Shown: positions 53,447 through 63,715, counted from the stretch's first letter. The stretch: 64,000 nt of DNA from SHZI01 sp963802215 (GCA_963802215.1 CAWDHQ010000001.1:1984001-2048000); one strand, 5' to 3'. Notes: generated by a model from the letters alone, not told the origin. Numbers and translations are program-made.

Positions 53447-53509
53447 GTAGGAGCGGCTTCAGCCGCGACCCACTCGTCACTTACGTATCGCGGCTGAAGC
53501 CGCTCCTAC
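53447..53509. repeat. REP palindrome, GCTTCAGCC variant, after tuf copy 2
   Basis: Arms GTAGGAGCGGCTTCAGCCGC and GCGGCTGAAGCCGCTCCTAC separated by about 23 bp, lying between tuf copy 2 and tRNA-Trp. Its right arm and downstream bases are shared with the single arm after tuf copy 1. Confidence 0.88.
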
Positions 53510-53513
53510 CGTC

Positions 53514-54704
<1,191 letters not shown>

Positions 54705-54841
54705 GTCTTTCTCTCTCTGTTGTGTAGGTGCGGCAACCGCCGCGATTAACGCTGTCTTTACGTTTATCTTCAACTACGACCGGCCTTCTGGGCCCGGCCA
54801 CTCACGCCGTCATCGCCACGTCATCCCAGGCACGCACTCTC

Positions 54842-54917
<76 letters not shown>

Positions 54918-54981
54918 GAAGCCTTCTCTGCGGACCCCGGCCTTCCTACCGCCGCCCCTTCATGCATTCGAGTGCACGACG

Positions 54982-55055
54982 TGGAGCGGGTGATGGGAAT
55001 CGAACCCACGTCATCAGTTTGGAAAACTGAGGTTCTACCATTGAACTACACCCGC
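54982..55055 (-). tRNA. tRNA-Gly (TCC)
   Basis: A 74-nt cloverleaf: acceptor GCGGGTG/CACCCGC, anticodon loop TTTCCAA (TCC), encoded CCA. Equivalent to E. coli glyT. Confidence 0.96.
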
Positions 55056-55124
55056 GGATGCAAACTCCTCGCGAGGACGGCTTGTAGATCTTCTGGAGCT
55101 ACCCGCTGCCTCCGCCTCGTTCAA

Positions 55125-55210
55125 TGGTGGAGGGGGTAGGATTCGAACCTACGAAGGCGTAAGCCAGCAGATTTACAGTCTGCCCCCGTTGGCCGCTTGG
55201 GTACCCCTCC
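55125..55210 (-). tRNA. tRNA-Tyr (GTA)
   Basis: An 86-nt tRNA with a long variable arm, acceptor GGAGGGG/CCCCTCC, anticodon GTA in CTGTAAA, encoded CCA. Equivalent to E. coli tyrU. Confidence 0.96.
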
Positions 55211-55269
55211 GCTGAGTCGAGCAGAGTATTGTCGAGTGCGCGCGTGGTTGCTGTCAACCTTGATGATCA

Positions 55270-55341
55270 TGCCGGAAGAGGGACTTGAACCCCCAACCTA
55301 CCGCTTACAAAGCGGTTGCTCTGCCATTGAGCTATTCCGGC
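55270..55341 (-). tRNA. tRNA-Thr (TGT), without encoded CCA
   Basis: Acceptor GCCGGAA/TTCCGGC with discriminator A, anticodon loop TTTGTAA (TGT). The acceptor is followed by TGA rather than CCA, so the 3' CCA must be added after transcription, unlike the other four tRNAs here. First tRNA of the cluster, equivalent to E. coli thrU. Confidence 0.94.
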
Positions 55342-55388
55342 CCTAATAACCAAGTGTTCCGCCCCGGCGGCCGGGCAGTCCGGTGCAG

Positions 55389-55394
55389 ATTATA
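55389..55394 (-). promoter_or_regulatory. Promoter -10 of the tRNA-tuf operon
   Basis: A perfect TATAAT on the minus strand about 48 bp before tRNA-Thr(TGT), with only a weak -35 (around CCAACA). The bases just after are GC-rich (CTGCACCGG), as in stringently controlled stable-RNA promoters. Confidence 0.6.
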
Positions 55395-55434
55395 AGGGCT
55401 AGTCGGGGAGTGTTGGGGCCAGCTCGTCGGCACC

Positions 55435-56139
55435 TTACCCCGCCGGTTCAGACCCGGGAGTTGCCGCAGCGCCCCCGGTTTCCAGGCAGGGCGCTGGTTC
55501 CGCCCTCATGATCCGGTCACCGGGCAGGCTCAGGTCCGCGGGTGCCAGGGTCTGCCCGGACCGGGGCTCCACGAGAAGCCACTGCTCCACGCCAGGCCTA
55601 TACCGATCCCTCATGGCCACCGCAAAACCAAGCTGTCGCGCCGCGCTGGCGACCCGGTCAGCACGATTCCGGTCCCGGAAGACACCGAGACTGATCATGG
55701 GCTGAGGTCCGTCCTGCATCAGCAGCGCATCGGCAATCCCGCCAGTCACCAGCCGCTCGCGGGCGTTTTCAGCAGCCGCGACCGATTCAAAGCCGGAAAT
55801 CTGGACCCAGTGACCGAGCCACAACTGGGCGTCCCGGGCGATCGGGGTGGCGTCGATACCACGGTCAGCCAGGCTCCGGGCCGCCTGTTGCGCTGCGGTA
55901 GAGTCCGGGAGGGGGCCCAGCCGAAAGCAGGCGCCGGCGGCAACTGCCGCCGCCGCGACGTCGGATGCCACGGCCGGAGCTGCCTGACCCGGCGCCGACC
56001 GGGGAACGGGCCCCGTTCCGTTGCCAAAGAGGGCCAAGTCGTCGCCGATGACGGGCACCGGCGGCAACGGTTCCACCCACAATTGCCAGGCCGCCAGAAG
56101 GAGGTTGGCGAGAACCAGGCTCAGGAAGAGGTTGCACAT
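55435..56139 (-). CDS. SPOR-domain protein with N-terminal membrane anchor
   Basis: A 234-residue protein starting MCNLFLSLVLANLLLAAWQLW, a signal anchor, followed by a Pro/Ala-rich linker and a SPOR-like domain (about 85-200: CFRLGPLPDSTAAQQAARSLADRGID ... LGVFRDRNRADRVASAARQLGF). SPOR domains bind denuded septal peptidoglycan. It lies 22 bp after the pantothenate kinase gene, an arrangement common in related genomes. A longer frame exists upstream, inside coaX, and is rejected. Confidence 0.75.
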   Translation of the reverse strand: MCNLFLSLVLANLLLAAWQLWVEPLPPVPVIGDDLALFGNGTGPVPRSAPGQAAPAVASDVAAAAVAAGACFRLGPLPDSTAAQQAARSLADRGIDATPIARDAQLWLGHWVQISGFESVAAAENARERLVTGGIADALLMQDGPQPMISLGVFRDRNRADRVASAARQLGFAVAMRDRYRPGVEQWLLVEPRSGQTLAPADLSLPGDRIMRAEPAPCLETGGAAATPGSEPAG

Positions 56140-56161
56140 CGCTGACCCGGAGTTGAACCCG

Positions 56162-57007
56162 TCATGTGGCCACCCGGTAGCACGGTGGGTCCAGGGCAAG
56201 CCCGTCAAGGACCAGCTGGGGCCTGTGCTCGAGGCGAATACCCTCCACGGTGCTGCTGCCATCGTCACCGGCTATCCGCAGCAACTTCGCTGCCAGCAGG
56301 GGGGCGGCGCCGCCGGTCAGGACCAGCAATCCGGGCCCCGACCCTGATGCGGAGTCGTCGCGCAGATGATGCAGGCAGGCTGCGACCAGGCAGGCCGTGG
56401 CCTGTAGTGCCCCTTCGCGGATCGCCGCCGCAGTATCACGGCCGAGCGCGATGCCGTGCGCCCCATGCCCGGGTGCCGGACCTGGCCGCCCCGCACCCTT
56501 GTCCGCGACGCCATCGGACGACAACCTGGCGAGGTCGCCCGTGCCGCCCAGTAGAGCCGACTGCATGAGCGAGATTCCAGGCAGTATCAGGCCTCCGTGA
56601 TGCTCGCCGTCGCCACTAACGATGTCTAGCGTCGTCGCCGTACCCGCGTCGACCACGCACACGGGAGCCCGGTACCCGGCATAGGCGGCACAGATGGCGA
56701 GCCAGCGGTCGACGCCGAGTTGGGCGGGATCGGCATAGCCGCTCCGCACTCCGGCGCCGCCCGCCGCCGACCTTGCAAATACGGGGACAACGCCAAAGCG
56801 TTCACGGAGCCGCGCCGCCACGCGGACGCCGGCGTCGGCACCGGCGACATTGGCCACGCGGATCTCATCGGGCGCGTGGGCGGCATCGAGCAGGGCGGGG
56901 AGGTCATCGCCGTCATCGTGGCGGGCCTCCCCCATGGCAACGAACCCGGCCGAAGTGCCAAAGGCCCACTTCACCCGGCTGTTGCCGACGTCGACCAGCA
57001 ACTTCAT
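56162..57007 (-). CDS. coaX: Type III pantothenate kinase
   Basis: A 281-residue CoaX, the first committed step of coenzyme A synthesis, from the potassium-dependent, non-inhibited kinase family. Motifs: DVGNSRVKWAFG at the N-terminus (phosphate binding), GVDRWLAICAAY and VVDAGTATTLDIV (catalytic Asp), then GGLILPGISLM. An ATG at 57016 (MTGMKLL) is an alternative start. It is downstream of birA, with which it often pairs. Confidence 0.93.
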   Translation of the reverse strand: MKLLVDVGNSRVKWAFGTSAGFVAMGEARHDDGDDLPALLDAAHAPDEIRVANVAGADAGVRVAARLRERFGVVPVFARSAAGGAGVRSGYADPAQLGVDRWLAICAAYAGYRAPVCVVDAGTATTLDIVSGDGEHHGGLILPGISLMQSALLGGTGDLARLSSDGVADKGAGRPGPAPGHGAHGIALGRDTAAAIREGALQATACLVAACLHHLRDDSASGSGPGLLVLTGGAAPLLAAKLLRIAGDDGSSTVEGIRLEHRPQLVLDGLALDPPCYRVAT

Positions 57008-57031
57008 GCCCGTCATCTCAGCTTCCTGCCT

Positions 57032-58039
57032 TCACCCGGACGCCCGAAGGGTGACGTCGCCGGCGACCACCGGCACGATACCGCCATCCCGGTCGACGAG
57101 CAGGGAGCCATCGTCGGCCAGGCCGCAGGCCACGCCCGTGAACGACTCCGCCCCCCGGGTGACCACCACCGGCTGGCCGGCAAGGCAATCACGCCGCCGC
57201 CACTCCGTGAGGAAGGCCTGGGAACCGGCTTCACCAAAGCTCACGAGGCCCGCGTGGAGCGAGTTCACGAGCGCGGCAACCAGCGCATTACGCGACAGGC
57301 GGCGGCCGGCCAGCAGCTCATCGAGCGCCAGAGCTGGCATGGCGCCGCCCTCCGCCCTTAATGCTGCCGAGATCCCCGCAACCGGCCGCACGTTCAGCCC
57401 GACCCCGATCACCGCCCGGAGCGGGCCCCCGGGCTCGCCGGCGACCTCCACCAGAATGCCGCCGAGTTTCCCACCGGCCGACACGATGTCGTTGGGCCAC
57501 TTGAGCTGCACGCCATCCACACCCAGTTCCGACAACGCGCCGGCGACCGCCACGCCTGTCACCAGGCTCAGGGCAGGCAGGTCCCGTGGTGCAATCTCGA
57601 AGCACCAGGATACCGAGAGGCAAATGCCGTGGCCGAGCGGGGACAGCCAGCGGCGCCCCCGCCTCCCCCTGCCACCGGTCTGGTATTCGGCCACCGTCGC
57701 CCAAATGCGCCCCGGCGGTGGTGGGGCGCGCGACGTCAGGCACTCGTTGGTGGACGTCGTGACGACGAGCACATCGAGTGATTCGAGCGCCAGCAAGGTG
57801 GGTGGCCGAAGCAGCGCCCGGATGGCCGGTTCGCTGAGCAGGTCCAGGGGCCCCGCAAGCCGATATCCCCGGCCGCGGTCTGCGGCAATCGTCAGGCCCA
57901 GGGCCCGCAATACCCGAACCTGCTTCCAGATGGTGGCGCGGGACAGGCCGAGGGCCTGCCCCAGGGTCACACCGGAGTGCCATTCCCCGTCCGCGAGCAG
58001 GTCCAGGACTGCCGGCCGGTCTAGCGCGGGCGGCGCCAC
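57032..58039 (-). CDS. birA: Biotin ligase/biotin operon repressor BirA
   Basis: A 335-residue bifunctional protein. A winged-helix DNA-binding domain (about 8-62, HSGVTLGQALGLSRATIWKQVRVLR) is followed by the ligase domain with the biotinyl-AMP loop GGRGRRGRRW and the motif KWPNDIV, then a C-terminal SH3-like domain. It biotinylates acetyl-CoA carboxylase and can repress bio genes. It overlaps the plsY end by 19 bp. Confidence 0.94.
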   Translation of the reverse strand: MAPPALDRPAVLDLLADGEWHSGVTLGQALGLSRATIWKQVRVLRALGLTIAADRGRGYRLAGPLDLLSEPAIRALLRPPTLLALESLDVLVVTTSTNECLTSRAPPPPGRIWATVAEYQTGGRGRRGRRWLSPLGHGICLSVSWCFEIAPRDLPALSLVTGVAVAGALSELGVDGVQLKWPNDIVSAGGKLGGILVEVAGEPGGPLRAVIGVGLNVRPVAGISAALRAEGGAMPALALDELLAGRRLSRNALVAALVNSLHAGLVSFGEAGSQAFLTEWRRRDCLAGQPVVVTRGAESFTGVACGLADDGSLLVDRDGGIVPVVAGDVTLRASG

Positions 58040-58668
58040 AGCATGGCCTTTTCCAGGCGGTTCTCCCGGCCCTCCCGCAAGCGCCGGATATTTCCCCGGT
58101 GCGTGTAGACGATGAACAGGGCGAGAGCAACCAGGAACCAGAACAGCTCACGCTGCTCCGGCAAGTCCGTCAGCGCTACCCAGACCGGCAGTACTGCCGC
58201 CGCCAGCATGGTTGCCAGGCCCACGAATCCGGTGGCGGTCAGCACCAGGCACCACACGACGAGAGCGGGCAAGGTCAGTGCGGGAGCAATAGCCAGCAAG
58301 GCGCCAATGGCCGTTGCCGCGCCCTTGCCGCCCTTGAAATCGAACCAGACGGGGTAACAGTGCCCGACCACCGCGGCGCCTGCGCAGGCGAGGGCCAGCA
58401 GGGTCCGGGAAACCTCGGGGTCCAGCGGCACGCCCGGCAGGGCCAATGCGGGCAATAGCCACGGCGGGAGATAGCCCTTCCCGACGTCGATCACCATGAC
58501 GCGAAACGCAAACCACTTGCCCTGGGTGCGCAGGGCGTTGGTCCCGCCCGCATTGCCGCTACCCAGTGTCCGGATATCGATGCCACCGGCCAGCTTGCCG
58601 ACGATGAGGGCGCCATTCAGGGCACCGGCCAGATAGCTGATCAGGACCTTGAGACCCAGTTCGAGCAT
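58021..58668 (-). CDS. plsY: Acyl-phosphate glycerol-3-phosphate acyltransferase PlsY
   Basis: A 215-residue inner-membrane enzyme that makes lysophosphatidic acid from acyl-phosphate. The three signature loops are visible: GSGNAGGTNALRTQGK, FKGGKGAAT and the C-terminal RGNIRRLREGRENR. About five transmembrane helices. Its stop lies inside the birA frame. Confidence 0.95.
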   Translation of the reverse strand: MLELGLKVLISYLAGALNGALIVGKLAGGIDIRTLGSGNAGGTNALRTQGKWFAFRVMVIDVGKGYLPPWLLPALALPGVPLDPEVSRTLLALACAGAAVVGHCYPVWFDFKGGKGAATAIGALLAIAPALTLPALVVWCLVLTATGFVGLATMLAAAVLPVWVALTDLPEQRELFWFLVALALFIVYTHRGNIRRLREGRENRLEKAMLWRRPR

Positions 58669-58698
58669 GGAAAAAGTCTAGCACCGGGGCACCGGTGG

Positions 58699-60552
58699 CT
58701 AGGGCATTCCGAGCCAGGCGTTGCGGCGGGCGGTAGTCTCGGCGTCGGCCTCGGTGTCGAGGCTCAGGTAGCAGGTGTCCCGGGGCGCTGGCGAAGGGAT
58801 GCAGCGGAGCGCAATCAGGTGCTGGTCCCGGAATACATGGCAAGTCACCTCACTGCCGGCTGTGAGCCGGTCGATGCTGGCCTCCCAGGTCTCCGGCGTA
58901 ACTCGCCGGCCGCCCAACGCCAGCAGTTCATCACCTGCCGCCAATCCGGCCTGCTGAGCCGGACTGTCCGCAGCCACGTGGCTGACGCGAACCCGGCCGT
59001 CGGCCATCTGCACCTTGAGCCCGAGCCAGGGACGCGGTCGCTCCTCGCGGCGGCCCCGCACCCCGCCGGCATCGGCGTCGCTCTCCGCGCTCCGCATGTG
59101 GAGTCGCACCCCGAACTGCGCCAGCAGGATGCCCAGCGGTGGATCGATGGTCGTGCGCAGGGCCTGGCGGAAGAATGGCTCGAGGTCGAGGCCGCTCAGG
59201 TTCGAGGCCAGCCGCTCGAACTGGCCTTCCGGGAGGCCGGGGCTGTCATCAGTCCCGTACTCCTGCCAGAGCGTGCGCATGACGGCGTCGAGGGAGCAGG
59301 TGCCCGCCGTCCGGGATCGCAGCTCCAGATCCAGCGCAAGCGCCACCAGGGCGCCTTTCAGGTAATAGCTGATGGTCGCGTTCGCGGAATTCTCGTCGGG
59401 CCGGTAGAACTTGATCCAGGCGTCGAAGCTTGCCTCCTCCAGGGTCTGGTGGCGGCGGCCCGCCGTGCGGTAAAGCTGGGTCAGTGACCGCCCCAGGAGT
59501 TCCAGGTATTGCTCGACGGTGATAAGGCCACTGCGCCGCAAGGCCAGGTCGTCGTAGTAGGACGTGATGCCCTCGAAGATCCAGAGCTGGTGGGTGTAGA
59601 CCTCGGCACCCAGGTCAGCATCGACGAACTCCGCGGGGCGGATACGCTTGACGTGCCACGCGTGGAAGTACTCGTGGCTGACCAGGCCGAGGAAGCGCCG
59701 ATAACCAGCCTCGTTCACCGGCACGCCGGCCAGCGGCAGGTCGTCGCGCCGGCAGGACAGGACTGACGAGGCACGGTGCTCGAGCCCCCCATAGCCCTCG
59801 CCGGCGACACGGGCCAGAAAGGCATAGCGGCTCATGGGCGCCGGCTGGCCGAAGAAATCGATATGCCAGGTACAGAGCCGCGCCAGGTCTGCCTGCAACC
59901 GCTCCCGATCCGGGTTCGGGAGGCCCGCCAGCACCAGGGCGTGGGGCACGCCAGCCGCCAGGAACTCCACCGTGGTGGTTGGACCCATGAGAATCGGGTG
60001 ATCGATGAGCTCGTCGTAACTGGCGGCCTGGAATGCGCCGAACTCGCCCTGGCCGCCCGTCAGACGTTGGAGTCCCGTCGATATCCGCCACTCCGGACCA
60101 CTGCCGGCGCCCACACCCGTGGACGGCGGGAGGTCGGGCGGATCGATATGCACGACCGACAGTGAGTGCTCCTGGCCGTGAACCCGCAGGAACACGCAAA
60201 CGCCATTGACGAAACCCTGCTGCCGGTCCAGCCATGCGCCCCGGACGGAGGGGTCGGCGGCGTAGACCCGAATGCGCACCAGGAGCTCACCCGGGATGGG
60301 GACAACCCGCCAGGTGTGCTTGTCCAGCTTGCGAGCGGCAACGGGTTCGCCCCCGCACTCGGCCTGGAACTGCACGACATACCGGGCGTAGTCGCGCACC
60401 AGGTAGCTGCCGGGTATCCAAGCTGGCAGCGAAAGCAGCTGGCCGTCGGGCGACGGCCGCTCGATCCTGCAGGTCACTTCGTAGAGATGCGCGCCGACGC
60501 TGAGTGGCCGGAGGTGGTAGACGACTGGCGCTTGGGCCACGGGCTGATTCAT
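58699..60552 (-). CDS. M61 family metallopeptidase with PDZ domain
   Basis: A 617-residue protein of the glycyl-aminopeptidase family M61. An N-terminal beta domain (about 10-180) precedes the thermolysin-like catalytic region with the zinc motif HEYFHAWHVKRIRP (HExxH) and downstream LWIFEGITSYYDDLALRR (third ligand Glu). A PDZ domain (about 510-590: VRVSHVAADSPAQQAGLAAGDELLAL) lies near the C-terminus. No signal peptide is evident. ATG at 60552 is used; earlier in-frame codons look non-coding. Confidence 0.9.
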   Translation of the reverse strand: MNQPVAQAPVVYHLRPLSVGAHLYEVTCRIERPSPDGQLLSLPAWIPGSYLVRDYARYVVQFQAECGGEPVAARKLDKHTWRVVPIPGELLVRIRVYAADPSVRGAWLDRQQGFVNGVCVFLRVHGQEHSLSVVHIDPPDLPPSTGVGAGSGPEWRISTGLQRLTGGQGEFGAFQAASYDELIDHPILMGPTTTVEFLAAGVPHALVLAGLPNPDRERLQADLARLCTWHIDFFGQPAPMSRYAFLARVAGEGYGGLEHRASSVLSCRRDDLPLAGVPVNEAGYRRFLGLVSHEYFHAWHVKRIRPAEFVDADLGAEVYTHQLWIFEGITSYYDDLALRRSGLITVEQYLELLGRSLTQLYRTAGRRHQTLEEASFDAWIKFYRPDENSANATISYYLKGALVALALDLELRSRTAGTCSLDAVMRTLWQEYGTDDSPGLPEGQFERLASNLSGLDLEPFFRQALRTTIDPPLGILLAQFGVRLHMRSAESDADAGGVRGRREERPRPWLGLKVQMADGRVRVSHVAADSPAQQAGLAAGDELLALGGRRVTPETWEASIDRLTAGSEVTCHVFRDQHLIALRCIPSPAPRDTCYLSLDTEADAETTARRNAWLGMP

Positions 60553-60689
60553 GCCCGTCCAGTGTAGCCGACGCGAGGAGTCAGCGCGGACCGCGCCCCC
60601 GCCCGGAGCGATGCGGGCACCAGTTGCGCACCAGTGGACCGGGGCGCACCATGACGCGCTCCCGCTTATCCGCATGGCAGGCGCCCGGC

Positions 60690-61790
60690 ATGGGCCTCAA
60701 GATCCTCTTCATCACCAATTACGACAAGCCGGGCATCCACAACATCCGGCCGGAGGCCGAGATGATCATCGGGCTCAAGCGGCGGGGCGTGGAGGTCGAG
60801 GTGATGACCCGGCGTCGCACTTACTGGGGCGAGCGCCTGACCGAAGCGGGTATACCGGTCCACGACTTCGTGCCGCGCCGGAAATTCTCGCTGGAGGCCG
60901 TACGGACGATTCGACGGGTCCTCCGGGAGGGCCGGCACGACGTGGTGCACCTGTTCAACAACCCGGCAATCGTCAACGGGATCGTCGCCAGCCTGGGCCT
61001 CCCGGTCAAAGTGGTCACCTACCGGGGGCAGACCGGCAACATCTCCCGCTGGGACCCGGTCTGCTACCTCACGCATCTCAATCCCCGCGTCAGCAGGATC
61101 GTCTGTGTCGCCGAGGCGGTCCGCCAGAGCCTGCTCGGCGTGGTCTACGACCGGTCAAAGCTCGTGACGATCTACAAGGGACACGAACTGGCCTGGTACG
61201 ACGACACGGTCCCCGCCGACCTGCGCGACCTTGGCGTCCCCGAGGGCGCCTTTGCGGTCTGTTGTGTCGCGAACAGCCGCCCGCGCAAGGGTGCCGACGT
61301 CCTGATCGCCGCGGCGGGGCACCTGCCGCCGGGCCTGCCCGTGCATTTCCTCCTGATCGGCAAGGACATGGACCAGGAACCCATGCGCGGACTCGCGGCG
61401 GCCAGTCCGTACCGCGACAACCTCCACCTGATTGGCTTCCGGGAGAACGTCCTCGGGATCGTGGCTGCGTGCAATGTGGCCGTGCTGCCGGCGGTCAAGC
61501 GCGAGGGGCTGCCAAAGACGGTCATCGAAGCCATGGTGCACCGCGTAACGCCCATCGTCACGACGACCGGCGGCAACGCCGAACTGGTGGAAGACGGCCG
61601 CAGTGGCCTGGTCGTTCCGCCCGGGGACGCGAGGGCGCTGTCCGAGGCGATCCTCCGCCTCTACCGGAACCCGGAGGAAACCCGCCTGATGGGCGAGGCT
61701 GCCCGGACCCGGATTGGCCAGCACTTCAGGCTGGAGGATTCAGTGACAGCCCACCTGCGGCTGTATCAGGAGATCACGGGAAGGGCGTGA
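60690..61790 (+). CDS. GT4-family glycosyltransferase
   Basis: A 366-residue retaining glycosyltransferase of GT-B fold. The N-terminal acceptor domain begins LKILFITNYDKPGIHNIRPEAEMI; the C-terminal donor domain has the E-x7-E type motif EGLPKTVIEAM and GGNAELVEDGRSGLVVPPGD. An in-frame ATG at 60651 is possible but adds non-conserved residues. It faces a methyltransferase and a GT2 gene on the other strand, suggesting a role in LPS or another surface glycan; substrate unknown. Confidence 0.88.
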   Translation: MGLKILFITNYDKPGIHNIRPEAEMIIGLKRRGVEVEVMTRRRTYWGERLTEAGIPVHDFVPRRKFSLEAVRTIRRVLREGRHDVVHLFNNPAIVNGIVASLGLPVKVVTYRGQTGNISRWDPVCYLTHLNPRVSRIVCVAEAVRQSLLGVVYDRSKLVTIYKGHELAWYDDTVPADLRDLGVPEGAFAVCCVANSRPRKGADVLIAAAGHLPPGLPVHFLLIGKDMDQEPMRGLAAASPYRDNLHLIGFRENVLGIVAACNVAVLPAVKREGLPKTVIEAMVHRVTPIVTTTGGNAELVEDGRSGLVVPPGDARALSEAILRLYRNPEETRLMGEAARTRIGQHFRLEDSVTAHLRLYQEITGRA

Positions 61791-61802
61791 TGCTCTCCCG
61801 CA

Positions 61803-62519
61803 TCAGCGCGACGGCTGGCCCCGCAGCCGCCGGCGCAAAGCCTTCACCATGCCGCCGAAGGTAGCTGCCCTGTCCAGTTTGGCAATGAAGACCTCGGGGT
61901 GGACGATTGACAGGGGCCAGGGTGAGCCGTCCGGCAGCCCAAACTCCCCCACCCGGGACCGCCTGACATAGACCAGCAGGTTCTGGCGATACCAGGTAGC
62001 GATCTTCTGGTCGTTCCAGATCCGCTTCCGGATGAAATCGACCGGCACGAAGTCCTGGCTGGCGAAAAGGCCAGCCCAGTAGTCCTGCCACTGCTCATTG
62101 AAGTGGTTCCTGCCACCCTGGCGGGGCGTGGCCGCCGAGAACAGCACCACGTCGGACAGCCCGGCCAGCCAGGCGACGAACCCGGGGGCCCGGGCCGCGG
62201 GCAGGTGCTCGGCCACCTCCAGCGAGATCGCGAGGTCGAAGCGCCGGCCCAGGTCCAGGTCGGCCTGGAGGTCGTGATGGGAGAAGGACTCGGTCGGGAT
62301 CACCAGGTTCTTCGTGTCGACCCAGTGTCCGTCGACGCCTCGGACGTCCCGGACGCCCTGCCGTTGCAGGACCGACAGCCAGGTCCCCACGCCGCACCCG
62401 ATGTCCACGGCCGACTGTAGCGGCGGCAGGGCCGGCTGGAGAATGCCGAGGATCGTCTCCGCGGCGTAGGCCGTCCGGGCGTGACGGTCCCTGAAGAATT
62501 CGTCCTTGTATCTGGCCAT
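61803..62519 (-). CDS. Class I SAM-dependent methyltransferase
   Basis: A 238-residue methyltransferase. Motif I is VDIGCGVGTWLSVLQ (SAM glycine loop), followed by RGVDGHWV and the motif FDLAISLEVAEHLP. The segment FSAATPRQGGRNHFNEQWQDYW resembles methyltransferases of surface-polysaccharide clusters. It lies 6 bp after the GT2 gene on the same strand, so the two are probably co-transcribed. Confidence 0.85.
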   Translation of the reverse strand: MARYKDEFFRDRHARTAYAAETILGILQPALPPLQSAVDIGCGVGTWLSVLQRQGVRDVRGVDGHWVDTKNLVIPTESFSHHDLQADLDLGRRFDLAISLEVAEHLPAARAPGFVAWLAGLSDVVLFSAATPRQGGRNHFNEQWQDYWAGLFASQDFVPVDFIRKRIWNDQKIATWYRQNLLVYVRRSRVGEFGLPDGSPWPLSIVHPEVFIAKLDRAATFGGMVKALRRRLRGQPSR

Positions 62520-62525
62520 CTGCTG

Positions 62526-63341
62526 CTACCTGTTCCGGTTGGCGTCCCGCATCCGCCCCAGTTGCAGCCCACCGCCGGGCGCTGCGCCACCCGACCGCTG
62601 CTGCTCGTGGAGCTCGTTCAGCTTCTCGTACTTCATGAAGGACCGGAGCATGCTGGTGATCGTGATCAGCCAGGCATCCTTGCCCCGGAACAGCCCGCCC
62701 CGGAGCACAAGCTGGCGGAACGCCGCGCCCAGGGCGGCCAATGCGGGCTTCGCTGCGGACGGGGGCCGGCCGGCATCAAACATGCCCCGGGCATCCCGGG
62801 AGGTGAGCCAGTTGATCTTGGCTATCCAGTCGCTCAGCCCGTCGTAGGTGTAGTGGAGGATGTGGCCGGGGATGCGGCGGACCTGCGGAGCCAGCACGCC
62901 AGCGTGGCCCGGCTTCGGCTCGTAGGCGGCGCGCGTCCGGTTGTAGAGGCGCGTCACAAAGTCGGGATAAAACCCCGGCCCTCTGATCCAGCGGGGCCCT
63001 ACGTAGCTTCTCCGGTTGAACGCATAGGCCTCGGCCGGATCTTGCAGCGGGAGCGCCTGGATGGCCGCTGCCAGCTCGTCATCGAGCCGCTCGTCGGCGT
63101 CCAGTGCCAGGATCCAGTCGTGCGTCGCGTGCTTCTCGGTCAGGTTCCTCTGGGGCCCTTCACCGAGGTAAGCCTGAGGAATGACGCGGGCTCCAGCGCC
63201 AATCGCGAGCTCGGCGGTGCGATCGGTGCTGAGGGAATCGACAACCACCACCTCGGCGCAGACCCGGAGCAACGAGGCGATGCAGGCCTCGATGTGGTCC
63301 TCTTCATTGAAGGTGATGATGGTGCCGGTGATGAGTGTCAT
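62526..63341 (-). CDS. GT2-family glycosyltransferase, WaaE/KdtX-like
   Basis: A 271-residue GT-A glycosyltransferase. The start MTLITGTIITFNEEDHIEACI, the motif VVVVDSLSTDRTAELA and the DxD-type LALDADERLDDELA match the LPS-core family WaaE/KdtX (beta-1,4-glucosyltransferase on heptose I in enterics). The exact sugar is not predictable. Its ATG overlaps the stop of an upstream short frame as ATGA. Confidence 0.88.
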   Translation of the reverse strand: MTLITGTIITFNEEDHIEACIASLLRVCAEVVVVDSLSTDRTAELAIGAGARVIPQAYLGEGPQRNLTEKHATHDWILALDADERLDDELAAAIQALPLQDPAEAYAFNRRSYVGPRWIRGPGFYPDFVTRLYNRTRAAYEPKPGHAGVLAPQVRRIPGHILHYTYDGLSDWIAKINWLTSRDARGMFDAGRPPSAAKPALAALGAAFRQLVLRGGLFRGKDAWLITITSMLRSFMKYEKLNELHEQQRSGGAAPGGGLQLGRMRDANRNR

Positions 63342-63493
63342 TTGGCCCTCTGCCGGAAAAAGCGTAGCACAGGGGTCCCGTGATACCCGCTAAAGAAACG
63401 CGCGGAGATGCCGACGGGCATCGAGAGGAACTGGCGCATGGAAAAGTTCGCGAGCAGGTCGTTGTATTGCTTTTCGAAAACCGGTGGGTATAT
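63338..63493 (-). pseudogene. Short coupled frame, probable gene remnant
   Basis: A minus-strand frame of 51 sense codons between TAA (63494-63496) and a TGA that overlaps the GT2 ATG as ATGA. Its translation (..VFEKQYNDLLANFSMRQF, then SMPVGISARFFSGYHG..) reads like real protein, with aromatic and basic residues and a basic end RFFRQRAK. There is no start codon near its beginning; the first ATG is at 63439, giving 33 residues. It looks like the 3' end of a lost gene of the glycan cluster. No family recognised. Confidence 0.45.
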
Positions 63494-63715
63494 TTACCGG
63501 CGATCGAGACGTAAACGTCACTCTTTTATCAAAGCAGCAGACAGCAAGACGTCGCCGCCCGAGCCAGTCGGGCAGATTTCCGGAAGCGGAGTTGCCGGAA
63601 TCGCACTTGAGGACCTGGCGACTGTCATCCGCGTTCGGGGCCATAGAAGGCAACCAGGCTTGATTCTGTCTCGACACGCTTTCCGCCTATCCTGCACACC
63701 GACGAGGTAGTCCCG
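63342..63715. other. Spacer between the GT2 gene and the KamA-like gene
   Basis: A 374-bp stretch of lower GC than its flanks. Its first 150 bp hold the short minus-strand remnant frame; the rest shows no convincing gene in either direction and no clear promoter for the plus-strand gene that follows. Confidence 0.5.
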
